From the NCBI GenBank assembly GCA_036381195.1, contig DASVDH010000033.1, positions 1-64,000 on the forward strand: a stretch of DNA of 64,000 bases, read 5' to 3'. Positions 30,481 to 39,232 of the stretch are shown here, in pieces. The notes under the pieces are model-generated. The model saw only the letters and a program-made list of their open reading frames with translations, made no database searches and had not been told where the DNA came from. The stretch's first letter is position 1. Each line of letters opens with the position of its first letter. The translations under genes and the position numbers were made by a program. The DNA is from RSA9 sp036381195. Its GTDB lineage: Bacteria; Gemmatimonadota; Gemmatimonadetes; Longimicrobiales; RSA9.

Positions 30481-32019
30481 TCACTCCCACTCGATCGTGG
30501 CGGGCGGCTTCGAGCTCACGTCGTAACAGACACGGTTCACGCCGCGCACCTCATTGATGATGCGCGATGCGATGCGGCCGAGCACGTCGTGCGGGAACGG
30601 GAACCAGTCCGCCGTCATGCCGTCGCGGCTGGTCACGGCCCGCAGGGCGACCACGTGCTCGTAGGTCCGCGCGTCTCCCATGACCCCGACGCTACGAACG
30701 GGCAGCAGGACGGCGAACGCCTGCCAGATGTCATCGTAGAGCCCTGCAGCGCGGATCTCTTCGAGATAGATCGCATCCGCCTCCCGCAGGATGTCGAGCC
30801 GATCCTGCGAGACCGCGCCCAGCACGCGGATGGCGAGGCCGGGGCCCGGGAAGGGGTGACGGCCGACGAGCTCCTCCGGCAGCCCCAGCTCACGCCCCAC
30901 GCTGCGCACTTCGTCTTTGAACAGCTCGCGCAGCGGCTCCACCAGCTCGAAGTGCATGTCAGGCGGCAGCCCGCCCACGTTGTGGTGCGTCTTGATGGTG
31001 GCCGAAGGGCCGCGCACCGACAGGGACTCGATCACATCCGGGTAGAGCGTGCCCTGAACGAGGCAGCGCGCCTGACCACCCTCTTCCCGCGCGACCCGCT
31101 CGAACACGCGCACGAACGTCTCCCCGATCCGTCGGCGCTTCTCCTCCGGATCCTCCACGCCCTCGAGACGCTGCAGGAAGTCGGCTGCGGCGTCCACCAC
31201 CACGAGCCGCATGCCCAGGTGGTGGCGGAACGTGCGCTCCACCGCTTCCCGCTCGCCTTTGCGCAGCAAGCCATGGTCCACGAAGATGCAGGTGAGGCGG
31301 TCCCCGATCGCGCGGTGGACCAGCGCCGCCGCGACCGCGGAATCCACGCCGCCGGACAGCCCGCAGATCGCATGGCCATCGCCGATCTGCGTCCGGATCC
31401 GGCCCACGGCCTCCTCGATGAACGAGCCCGCCGTCCAGGTGGGTTCGCAGCCGCAGATCCGGAACAGGAAGTTCGAGATGATCTCCGCGCCACGGGCCGT
31501 GTGCGCGACCTCCGGATGGAACTGCACGCCGTAGATGGGGCGGCCCTCGGCCCGGAACGCCGCCACCGGCACCGCCGGCGTGCTCGCAAGCGTCCGGTAC
31601 CCGGGCGGCGGCTCGGTCACGTGATCGCCGTGGCTCATCCACACCGTCGTCCGGTCGCCGGGGGCGAACCCGTCGAAGACCTCGTCGGGCACGAGCACCG
31701 TCATCTCGGCGCGCCCGTATTCGCGGCGGCCGTGGATCACCCGACCACCTTCGAGCTGGGCCAGGAGCTGCATGCCGTAGCAGACGCCGAGGATCGGGAC
31801 CCCGAGCGTGAGGAGCTCCGGACTGGCCGTCGGCACATCGTCGGCGTAGACCGAGGCCGGCCCGCCCGACAGGATGATCCCGTGCGGCTCCCACGCACGG
31901 ATCCAATCGAGCGAGACGGTCGGCGGGTGGATCTCGCAGTAGACGCGCTCCTCGCGGATGCGCCGCGCGATGAGCTGCGTGAACTGCGAGCCGTAGTCCA
32001 GGATCAGGATGCGGCTCGT
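30481..32019 (-). CDS. guaA: GMP synthase (glutamine-hydrolysing); start anomalous
   Basis: About 512 residues, full length for the family. The N-terminal class I amidotransferase has GVCYGMQ (catalytic Cys about 80) and HPEVAHT. The C-terminal ATP-pyrophosphatase has SGGVDSAVAAAL, and the C-terminus ends KPPATIEWE. It makes GMP from XMP. There is no ATG, GTG or TTG in frame near the expected N-terminus: the frame passes through GGGGGGG, and only ACG, ATC or CTG codons precede ILILDYG. A GTG overlapping the lysA stop (GTGA, 32030-32033) would be the natural start, but only if the G-run had eight bases. The coordinate given is the ACG codon at 32019, a guess. Confidence 0.92.
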   Translation of the reverse strand, partial: TSRILILDYGSQFTQLIARRIREERVYCEIHPPTVSLDWIRAWEPHGIILSGGPASVYADDVPTASPELLTLGVPILGVCYGMQLLAQLEGGRVIHGRREYGRAEMTVLVPDEVFDGFAPGDRTTVWMSHGDHVTEPPPGYRTLASTPAVPVAAFRAEGRPIYGVQFHPEVAHTARGAEIISNFLFRICGCEPTWTAGSFIEEAVGRIRTQIGDGHAICGLSGGVDSAVAAALVHRAIGDRLTCIFVDHGLLRKGEREAVERTFRHHLGMRLVVVDAAADFLQRLEGVEDPEEKRRRIGETFVRVFERVAREEGGQARCLVQGTLYPDVIESLSVRGPSATIKTHHNVGGLPPDMHFELVEPLRELFKDEVRSVGRELGLPEELVGRHPFPGPGLAIRVLGAVSQDRLDILREADAIYLEEIRAAGLYDDIWQAFAVLLPVRSVGVMGDARTYEHVVALRAVTSRDGMTADWFPFPHDVLGRIASRIINEVRGVNRVCYDVSSKPPATIEWE

Positions 32020-32029
32020 ACGCCCCCCC

Positions 32030-33292
32030 TCACTCCAGGAGTTCGATCTCTCCGCGCACGAGGTCTTCGTACGTCTCGCGCCGGCGGATGAGGCGGAACG
32101 TCTCCCCGTCCACCAGCACCTCCGCGGGCCGCGGCCGCCCGTTGTAGGTGGACGCCATCGAGAAGCCGTAGGCACCGACAGTCCCGACCGCCAGCAACTC
32201 TCCCTCTGCGGGCCGCTCGATGTCCCGGTCCAGCGCGAGGAAGTCCCCGCTCTCGCAGATCGGCCCGACCACGTCCGCGCGGATGGTGCCCCGCTCGGGG
32301 TGTCGCTCCGCCGGCTCGACCCGGTGATAGCTGGCGTAGTGGCTCGGCCGGAGCAGGTCGTTCATCCCTGCATCCGTGATCACGAACGTGCGCGGCCCCA
32401 TGTCCTTGATGTACAGCACGCGCGTCAGCAGCACGCCCGCCCGTCCGACGATGTAACGGCCCGGTTCGAGCACGAGGCGCAAGCCGCTCGGCGCCATCAG
32501 CGGGGCGAGGAGATCAGCCAGTTGTTGCGCATCGCTCTCCGCCTCGCCCGGGTCGTACGCGACACCGAAGCCGCCGCCCAGGTCGAGATACTCGAGCGCA
32601 ATGCCGTCCGAGCGCAGCACCTCCACGTGCTCGAGCACGTGCAGCAGTGCCTGCCGGTAGGGTTCCGCCTCCACGATCTGGCTGCCGATGTGGACGTCCA
32701 CCCCACGCACCTTCAGCCCCGGCAGCTCCGCAGCGAGGTGGTAGAGCCGGCGCGCATCTTCGCTCGGGATGCCGAACTTCGTCGCCCGGTGGCCTGTCCG
32801 CGTGTAATGGTGCGGCGTCGGGCTCTCGATGTCCGGATTGACGCGCAAGGCCACCGGCGCCGTCACGCCCATCGCCGCAGCGAGCTGCGAGAGCGCCCGC
32901 AGCTCGCCCTCGCTCTCGACGTTGAACCCGTAGATGCCGGCCTCCAGAGCCGCCGCCATCTCGGTCACCGTCTTGCCCACGCCGCTGAACACGATGCGTT
33001 CGGCCGGCACGCCCGCCGCGAGCGCTCGGTAGAGCTCTCCGCCACTCACGATGTCGGCGCCCGCCCCTTCCGCGGCCAGTAGCCGCAGGATGGCCAGGTT
33101 CCCATTCGCCTTCACCGAGTAGGCGATCAGGCGATCGAGCGGCGCGAAGGCGCGATCCAGCTCGCGAAACCGGCTAATGATGCCCTGTCTGCTGTAGACG
33201 TACAGCGGCGTGCCGAATGCGGCCACCAGCCGTTCCGCCGGCACCCCCTCGCAGTACAGCTTTCCGTCGCGGTAATGGAACTGTCCGCCCAC
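32030..33292 (-). CDS. lysA: Diaminopimelate decarboxylase
   Basis: 420 residues, fold-type III PLP enzyme that decarboxylates meso-diaminopimelate to L-lysine. The PLP lysine is in AYSVKANGN (Lys61). VDVHIGSQI, YLDLGGGFGV, LEPGRYIVG and CESGDFLA are standard. The GTG start has a GAGG site seven bases after the proS stop and gives the usual length; the extra upstream residues of the open frame are proS shadow. Confidence 0.97.
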   Translation of the reverse strand: MGGQFHYRDGKLYCEGVPAERLVAAFGTPLYVYSRQGIISRFRELDRAFAPLDRLIAYSVKANGNLAILRLLAAEGAGADIVSGGELYRALAAGVPAERIVFSGVGKTVTEMAAALEAGIYGFNVESEGELRALSQLAAAMGVTAPVALRVNPDIESPTPHHYTRTGHRATKFGIPSEDARRLYHLAAELPGLKVRGVDVHIGSQIVEAEPYRQALLHVLEHVEVLRSDGIALEYLDLGGGFGVAYDPGEAESDAQQLADLLAPLMAPSGLRLVLEPGRYIVGRAGVLLTRVLYIKDMGPRTFVITDAGMNDLLRPSHYASYHRVEPAERHPERGTIRADVVGPICESGDFLALDRDIERPAEGELLAVGTVGAYGFSMASTYNGRPRPAEVLVDGETFRLIRRRETYEDLVRGEIELLE

Positions 33293-33299
33293 GCGTGCC

Positions 33300-34802
33300 T
33301 CAGTATGCCCGGGCCCACATCGCCTCGGCGGCCGCACTGCCGCCGCAGACGACGCATCGCGTCGGCGCCTCCGGGCTCCGGAACTCCTCGAACGGCAGCA
33401 CGCGGATCGTCGCCTTGGTCTCGCTCTTCACCTTCTCCTCGCAGGCCGCGTCCCCGCACCAGCCTGCGTACACGAAGCCGCCGCTCTCCTCGATGATCTC
33501 GCGCATGCGGCCGTAGTCCGTGACGCCTCGGTGGGAGTTCGCCTCCCGGAACGCCCGCGCCGCTTCCAGCAGCGCCTGCTGGTAGCCGTTCAGCCGGCGC
33601 GGGACCGCAGCCAATGCCTCGGCGTCGTTCATCGTCTCCTTGCGGGGCCGGCCCGTGGGCGTACTGCGCAGCACCAGCACGAGCTGCTCCTGCGCCACAT
33701 CCCGAGGGCCGACCTCGATGCGCAGGGGCACGCCCTTGCGCTCCCACTCGTAGAACTTTGCGCCGGGCGTCATGCCTTCCCGCGTGTCTACGTGGACGCG
33801 AATCTCTTCCTCCCTCAACGCCCTCGCAACACGATCCGCCTTCTCCAGCACCACCTGCTGTTCGCCTTCCCCCCGGTGGATGGGGACGATCACCACCTGG
33901 ATCGGCGCGAGCCGCGGCGGACAGACGATGCCCGTGTCGTCTCCATGCGTCATCACGAGGCCGCCGACCAGCCGCGTCGAGACCCCCCACGACGTGTTCC
34001 AGGCGTAGTCCTGGGCCCCGGTCTCGGTCTGGAACGTCAGGTCGAACTGCCGTGAGAAGTTCTGCCCCAGCATGTGGGACGTCCCGGCCTGCAGCGCCCG
34101 CCGGTCCTGCATCATCGCCTCGCACGCGTACGTCCGCACCGCGCCGGGGAACTTCTCGCTCTCCGTCTTGCGGCCGAGGACCGGCGGCATCGCCATCCAG
34201 CCGTCCATGAACTCGCGGTAGATCCCCAGGATCCGGCGCGCCTCATCTTCCGCTTCCGCCTCCGTCGCGTGCGCCGTGTGGCCCTCCTGCCAGAGGAACT
34301 CGGCCGTCCGCAGGAAGAGGCGAGTCCGCATCTCCCAGCGCACCACGTTCGCCCACTGGTTGATCAGCAGGGGCAGGTCGCGGTAGCTCTGCACCCACTT
34401 CGCGAACATGGCGTAGATGATCGTCTCCGACGTCGGGCGGATGATCAGCGGCTCCTCCAGCCGCGACTCGGGGTCCGGCTCCAGTCCCCCGCCCTCGGCC
34501 GCACGCAGCCGCGTGTGCGTGACGATCGCCATCTCCTTGGCGAACCCCTCGACGTGCTCCGCCTCGCGCGCCAGGAAGCTCTGCGGGATGAGCAGCGGGA
34601 AGTATGCGTTCTGGTGGCCGGTGGCCTTGAACATTCCGTCCAGCGCGCGCTGCATGTTCTCCCACAGCGCGTAGCCGTACGGCCGGATCACCATGCTGCC
34701 GCGCACCGGCGAGTAATCCGCCAGCTCCGCGCGCAGCACCACCTCGTTGTACCACGCGGCGAAGTCCTCCGCCCGCGTCGTCAGCGCCTTCTCCTCCGCC
34801 AT
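33300..34802 (-). CDS. proS: Prolyl-tRNA synthetase, eukaryotic/archaeal-type (ProS type 3)
   Basis: 500 residues, class II synthetase. The N-terminal EDFAAWYNEVVLRAELADYS and PVRGSMVIRPYGYALWENMQ mark the short eukaryote/archaea-like ProS without the YbaK-type editing insertion. VRWEMRTRLFLRTAEFLWQEGHTAHAT contains motif 2. The C-terminal domain ends CVVCGG then AMWARAY, the usual zinc/Tyr tail. A GAGGTG site precedes the ATG. Confidence 0.96.
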   Translation of the reverse strand: MAEEKALTTRAEDFAAWYNEVVLRAELADYSPVRGSMVIRPYGYALWENMQRALDGMFKATGHQNAYFPLLIPQSFLAREAEHVEGFAKEMAIVTHTRLRAAEGGGLEPDPESRLEEPLIIRPTSETIIYAMFAKWVQSYRDLPLLINQWANVVRWEMRTRLFLRTAEFLWQEGHTAHATEAEAEDEARRILGIYREFMDGWMAMPPVLGRKTESEKFPGAVRTYACEAMMQDRRALQAGTSHMLGQNFSRQFDLTFQTETGAQDYAWNTSWGVSTRLVGGLVMTHGDDTGIVCPPRLAPIQVVIVPIHRGEGEQQVVLEKADRVARALREEEIRVHVDTREGMTPGAKFYEWERKGVPLRIEVGPRDVAQEQLVLVLRSTPTGRPRKETMNDAEALAAVPRRLNGYQQALLEAARAFREANSHRGVTDYGRMREIIEESGGFVYAGWCGDAACEEKVKSETKATIRVLPFEEFRSPEAPTRCVVCGGSAAAEAMWARAY

Positions 34803-34821
34803 GTCACCTCGGCTCGTGCCA

Positions 34822-35100
34822 TCACCTCGCGCGGCCCCGCTCGCCGCGCACGCTCGACCTTTGCTCTCGCCAGTACCGCAGCCCGTGGCCTACCAGCGGG
34901 ATCCCCAGGATCAGTACACCCGAGACGGCCCAGGTCTCCGCCAGCGGCAGGCCGGCGGGCCTGAGCAACCAGGCCACGAGCGCTGCGCCACCCGCGGCGG
35001 TGCCCGCCGCAGCGATCAACGCCCCGAGCGTGAACCGCCTCACCCTCCGGCGGATTCGCCGCCGGATCGCTTCCGGGGAATCGGGCGGCCCTCGGTTCAC
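34822..35100 (-). CDS. Small two-helix membrane protein
   Basis: 92 residues starting at a GTG that overlaps the upstream lipoprotein stop (GTGA, 35097-35100). A basic N-terminus rich in Arg (AIRRRIRRRVRR) is followed by two hydrophobic helices (FTLGALIAAAGTAAGGAALV and the region around VSGVLILGIPLVGHGL). No family recognised. The tight overlap suggests a functional link with the lipoprotein. Confidence 0.6.
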   Translation of the reverse strand: MNRGPPDSPEAIRRRIRRRVRRFTLGALIAAAGTAAGGAALVAWLLRPAGLPLAETWAVSGVLILGIPLVGHGLRYWREQRSSVRGERGRAR

Positions 35101-35564
35101 CACGCCGGCGGGGCCCCGAAGTAGGTGTAGATCCGGTGGAAGGCGTCCCGGCTCTCCGGCGCGGCCCGCTCCCAGCCCTCGAGGGGGAGCCACTCGCCCC
35201 ACGCCGTGGGCGAGAGCGTGACCTCACCCGTGCGCACCTGCGGAAGCACGTAGGCGACCGCCCGGAGCGCGACCAGCGTCGTATCCTCCTCCGCGGTGCG
35301 GAGCAGCACGCCCGTCAACGCCTCTCTGACCTGATCCTGCGTCGCGCCGGCCGGGACCAGGACGTGGAGGATCGCGCGGCCCGGCCCGACCTCCGGCGCC
35401 GCCTCCCGCATGAAGATTTCCGCCTGCACGGGCTCGACGGCCGTGCTCCCCGCTCCGCCCGGCGCCGCGGGCGCCAGCGCCTCCTCCGTCCCCGGCGGCG
35501 CGCCGCGATCCTCTCCGCAGGCGAGCAGCGCGGCCACGAGCAGCCAGCGTGCGGACCGCCTCAT
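35097..35564 (-). CDS. Hypothetical lipoprotein
   Basis: 155 residues. Lipoprotein signal WLLVAALLACG with a LLAC lipobox. After a Pro/Ala-rich linker, a small domain begins at about residue 45 (QAEIFMREAAPEVGPGRAIL, VLVPAGATQDQVREAL). Start overlaps the hisS stop as ATGA (35561-35564), and the stop overlaps the next membrane gene. Not recognised. Confidence 0.68.
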   Translation of the reverse strand: MRRSARWLLVAALLACGEDRGAPPGTEEALAPAAPGGAGSTAVEPVQAEIFMREAAPEVGPGRAILHVLVPAGATQDQVREALTGVLLRTAEEDTTLVALRAVAYVLPQVRTGEVTLSPTAWGEWLPLEGWERAAPESRDAFHRIYTYFGAPPAW

Positions 35565-36841
35565 CCCACCAGCTCGTCGAGGCGCACGCGGTGCTCGGCA
35601 CCGCTCGCCATCTCCCGAACCAGCGCGACGCCTTCGGCCCGCTCGGCCGGCCCGATCACCACCGTCCGCGTCGCGCCTCGCGCATCCGCCTCCTTGAACT
35701 GCCGTGCGACGCTGGCCGGCGCGAGCGCGTAGAGCACCGAGCGCCCCGCGTCCCGCAGCTCGTGGGCGAGACGCCGCACCAGCGGGCGTTCCTCTTCCGT
35801 CACGGCCACCAGGAAGTAGTCCACGGGTCGCAGGACCGCCGGGATCAGGCCGCGCTCCCGCAGCAACTCCGTGAGGACCACGTCCCCCATGCCGAAGCCG
35901 ATCGCGGGCAGATCCGCATCGCTGACCGCGCGCAGCAGGTCGTCGTAGCGCCCCCCACCGCACAACGCACGCAGCTCGCCGCGGCGGTCGAAGATCTCGA
36001 ACACGATCCCCGTGTAGTACGCCAGCCCTCGCACGATGGTCGGGTCGAAACGGACGAAATCGCCCAGGCCCATCTCCGCCAGGCGCTCGAAGTAGGCCTC
36101 CAGCCGCTCGAGCTCCGCGGCCACGCCCTCCGCGCCCCCGTACGCCTGACGAAGCGCCGCGACGTCCTGATGCTCGAAGATGCGGAAGATCCGCTGGATC
36201 ACCTCGGGCTGGAGTCCCGCCTCGGTCGCGAGCCGCTCGCGGATGCGGGCCTCATCCTCGCGACCCAGCTTGTCGATGATCGCGTACACCGCCGCCATCG
36301 CCGGTGGCTCCACGCCCGCGTGCGCCAGCAGCCGCTCGAGCAGCCGCCGGTCGCTCACGCGCGCCACGACGTCCCGCGCCGTCAGGCCGAGGAGCCGCAG
36401 CGCGTCCAGCGCGACCGCGAGCACCTCCGCATCCGCCCCGACATCCTCCTCGCCCACCAGGTCCACGTTCCACTGGAAGTGCTCGCGCAGGCGGCCCCGC
36501 TGCATCCGTTCGTAGCGGAAGAGCTGCGGGACCGAGAACCAGCGGATCGGCTTGCGCAGCGCCCGCGCGCGGGCGCCCACCATGCGCGCCAGTGTGGGCG
36601 TCATCTCCGGCCGCAGCGCGACCTCGCGCCCGCCCTTGTCCTCGAAGTTGTAGAGCTGCCGCACGATCTCCGCGCCGCTCTTCTCCACGTACAGCTCGAG
36701 CGGCTCCAGCGGCGGACCGTCGTACTCCTCGAACCCGTACCGGCGCGAGACTTCCCTCCACGCGGACACTACGTGCTCGCGAACCGCGAAGTCCTCGGGA
36801 TAGAAGTCGCGGAAGCCCGGCAAACCGCGGAATGTCGGCAT
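35561..36841 (-). CDS. hisS: Histidyl-tRNA synthetase
   Basis: 426 residues, class II. Opening GLPGFRDFYPEDFAVREHV, motif 2 region LFRYERMQRGRLREHFQWN, and the histidine-binding GLAYYTGIVFE are all typical. The C-terminal anticodon-binding domain ends EHRVRLDELVG. Full length. Confidence 0.97.
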   Translation of the reverse strand: MPTFRGLPGFRDFYPEDFAVREHVVSAWREVSRRYGFEEYDGPPLEPLELYVEKSGAEIVRQLYNFEDKGGREVALRPEMTPTLARMVGARARALRKPIRWFSVPQLFRYERMQRGRLREHFQWNVDLVGEEDVGADAEVLAVALDALRLLGLTARDVVARVSDRRLLERLLAHAGVEPPAMAAVYAIIDKLGREDEARIRERLATEAGLQPEVIQRIFRIFEHQDVAALRQAYGGAEGVAAELERLEAYFERLAEMGLGDFVRFDPTIVRGLAYYTGIVFEIFDRRGELRALCGGGRYDDLLRAVSDADLPAIGFGMGDVVLTELLRERGLIPAVLRPVDYFLVAVTEEERPLVRRLAHELRDAGRSVLYALAPASVARQFKEADARGATRTVVIGPAERAEGVALVREMASGAEHRVRLDELVG

Positions 36842-36852
36842 GGCGCGCGAAT

Positions 36853-38181
36853 CTAGGCGGCGTGCGTCGGCTCAGGCAAGGGCGCGTCCGCGCCGAACGG
36901 CGCCCGCCCGAGCGCGATCAGCGCGTCGCCCACGGTATGGAACGAGCCGGTCACCACCACGCTCCCGCCCGGCCCCGCCCGATCCGCGACGCGCTCCAGT
37001 GCCGCCAGGAAGTCCGGCAGGACTTCCGCCGTCAGCCCGGGCACCGCCCGGAGCACGGCGTGCGGGTCCCACCGGCGCTGGGGCGGCGCCGTCGGCGGGA
37101 TGGTCAGCACCGTGTGGTCCGCCAGCTCCGCGAGCGGCGGCAGCATTCCCTCCCAGTCCTTGTCCCCCAGGATCCCCACGAGCAGCGCCACCGGCCGTGG
37201 CAGGGCCAGCGCCTCCAGGGTGGCGGTCAGCGCCGCGACCCCCGCCGGGTTGTGGGCGACGTCGAACACCCAGGTCTGTGCGCCCACCCGCTCGATCTGG
37301 GCGCGGCCTGGCCAGCGCACGGTCCGGATCCCTTCCTCGATCGCGTCCCGGGTCGGGCGCCACTCCGGCGCGAGCCGTTCCAGCGCCCGGACCGCGAGCG
37401 CGGCGTTCGTCGCCTGGTACGGGCCGATGAGCGGCGTGCACAGCTCCAGCTCGCCCCACGCGCTACTCGGGAGCAGGAACCGCGTCCCGTCCGCGCGCAC
37501 CCGCACCGCCCGCACGTCGCCTGGCTCGAGCGCGGCGAAGGGTGCGGCCACTTCCGCCGCGCAGCGCCGGAAGACCTCGCGCGCGGCCCCCGCCGGCTCC
37601 GCCGTGACCACCGGCACGCCCGGCTTGATGATGCCCGCCTTCTCGTACGCGATGGACTCCAGCGTGTCGCCGAGGTACTGCGCGTGGTCCACCGCCACGT
37701 TGGTCAGGGCGACGACGTCGGGCCGGACCACGTTCGTGGCGTCCAGCCGCCCGCCCAGACCGACCTCGACCACGGCCGCCTCGACGCCCGCCTCCGCCAG
37801 CGCCAGGAACGCGATCGCCGTCGTCGCCTCGAAGAAGGATGGGGATTCGCGCTCGACGTGGGGCCACAGGCGCGACGCCGCGGCGACGAACTGCTCCTCG
37901 CTCACCGGAATGCCGTCGACCTGGACCCGCTCGCGGAACGTGCACAGGTGAGGAGAGGTGTACAGGCCGGTCCGGACGCCCGCGCACCGCAGCACGGCTG
38001 CAATCATCGCGGCGACCGACCCCTTGCCGTTCGTCCCGCCGACGTGGATGGTCCGGTACGCCAGGTGGGGATCGCCCACCTCAGCGAGCAGCCGCGCCGT
38101 CCGCTCCAGCCCCCACCGGATCCCGCCCGTCAGGCGCGGGAACAGGGAGCCGATCAGTTCCTGGTACGTGAGGGGGGTCAA
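36853..38181 (-). CDS. folC: Bifunctional folylpolyglutamate synthase/dihydrofolate synthase
   Basis: 442 residues, Mur-ligase-fold ATPase that adds glutamate to dihydropteroate and folates. P-loop GGTNGKGS at 48-55, then YTSPHLCTFRERVQVDG and FFEATTAIAFLALAE, plus VVEVGLGGRLDATNVV. The ATG overlaps the accD stop as ATGA (38178-38181). Confidence 0.96.
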   Translation of the reverse strand: MTPLTYQELIGSLFPRLTGGIRWGLERTARLLAEVGDPHLAYRTIHVGGTNGKGSVAAMIAAVLRCAGVRTGLYTSPHLCTFRERVQVDGIPVSEEQFVAAASRLWPHVERESPSFFEATTAIAFLALAEAGVEAAVVEVGLGGRLDATNVVRPDVVALTNVAVDHAQYLGDTLESIAYEKAGIIKPGVPVVTAEPAGAAREVFRRCAAEVAAPFAALEPGDVRAVRVRADGTRFLLPSSAWGELELCTPLIGPYQATNAALAVRALERLAPEWRPTRDAIEEGIRTVRWPGRAQIERVGAQTWVFDVAHNPAGVAALTATLEALALPRPVALLVGILGDKDWEGMLPPLAELADHTVLTIPPTAPPQRRWDPHAVLRAVPGLTAEVLPDFLAALERVADRAGPGGSVVVTGSFHTVGDALIALGRAPFGADAPLPEPTHAA

Positions 38182-39176
38182 GCCTCCGCGGACCCCCTCT
38201 GCCCGGATGCCCGCCGGGCACGGTCGCCGTCCGCCGAACCGGCCGGAGAGCCCTCGGCGGCCCGCCGCGTACGCGCCCTCGGACCCTGTGCCGCCGGCTG
38301 CGCAGCCGGCGCGGCCACAGCGGCGCCCGCCGCGGGAAGGCCCAGCATGAACCGCAGCAGCCGCGAAAGCGTCGCCTTCAGCTCGCGCCGGTCCACGATC
38401 CGGTCGACCATTCCGTGCTCCAGCAGGAACTCGGAGCGCTGGAACCCCTCCGGCAGCTCCTGCTTGATCGTCTGCTCGATCACGCGCGGGCCCGCGAACC
38501 CGATCAGCGCGCCCGGCTCCGCGATGTTGACATCCCCGAGCATGCCGTAGGACGCCGTGACGCCACCCGTCGTCGGATCCGTCAGCACCGAGATGTACGG
38601 GATCCCCGCCTCGTGCAGCCGTGCGAGCACGACCGAGGTCTTGGCGAGCTGCATGAGCGAGAGGATGCCCTCCATCATGCGGGCGCCGCCCGAAGCGCTC
38701 ACGATGATCAGCGGCCGGCGCTGCTCCAGGGAACGCCGCCCCAGCCGCGCGATCTTCTCCCCCACCACGGAGCCCATGCTCCCACCGATGAACTCGAAGT
38801 CCATCACCGCGAGGTGGACGTCCAGCCCGTCCAGCCGGCCCGCCCCCGTGATGACCGCATCTCGATGGCCGCTCCGCGCCTGCGCCGCTTCCAGCCGCTC
38901 CGGGTACGGCTTCAGGTCCGTGAACCCGAGCGGGTCAGCGCTGCGCAACTCGGCATCGTACTCGACGAACTCTCCGTCATCCAGCAAGAGACGGGCGTAC
39001 TCGTCCGCCCTGATGCGGAAATGGAATCCGCAGGACGGGCAGACGTTCAGGTTCTGCGCCAGCCGGGCGCGGTAGAGGATCGTCGCGCACCGCGGGCATT
39101 TCTCGAAGACGTCCGGCGGCACCTCACGGCGCTCGGCCGCCCGGAGCTTGCGCTCCGGCTTCTTGAACCACGGCAT
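38178..39176 (-). CDS. accD: Acetyl-CoA carboxylase carboxyltransferase subunit beta
   Basis: 332 residues. The zinc ribbon CPRC...CPSC (CPRCATILYR then CPSCGFH) is followed by the carboxyltransferase core: DFEFIGGSMGSVVGEK, SASGGARMMEGI, TDPTTGGVTASYGMLGD. The C-terminus carries an Ala/Pro/Arg-rich disordered tail (about 278-332) not needed for the enzyme. It starts at the ATG of MPWFKK; accA is not in the window. folC follows with a 4-base overlap. Confidence 0.97.
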   Translation of the reverse strand: MPWFKKPERKLRAAERREVPPDVFEKCPRCATILYRARLAQNLNVCPSCGFHFRIRADEYARLLLDDGEFVEYDAELRSADPLGFTDLKPYPERLEAAQARSGHRDAVITGAGRLDGLDVHLAVMDFEFIGGSMGSVVGEKIARLGRRSLEQRRPLIIVSASGGARMMEGILSLMQLAKTSVVLARLHEAGIPYISVLTDPTTGGVTASYGMLGDVNIAEPGALIGFAGPRVIEQTIKQELPEGFQRSEFLLEHGMVDRIVDRRELKATLSRLLRFMLGLPAAGAAVAAPAAQPAAQGPRARTRRAAEGSPAGSADGDRARRASGQRGSAEA

Positions 39177-39232
39177 GACCGAGAGGACTCCTTCCCGTTC
39201 GCCGCCCCTCCGGCCTTCGCCGCGGCGGGGGC

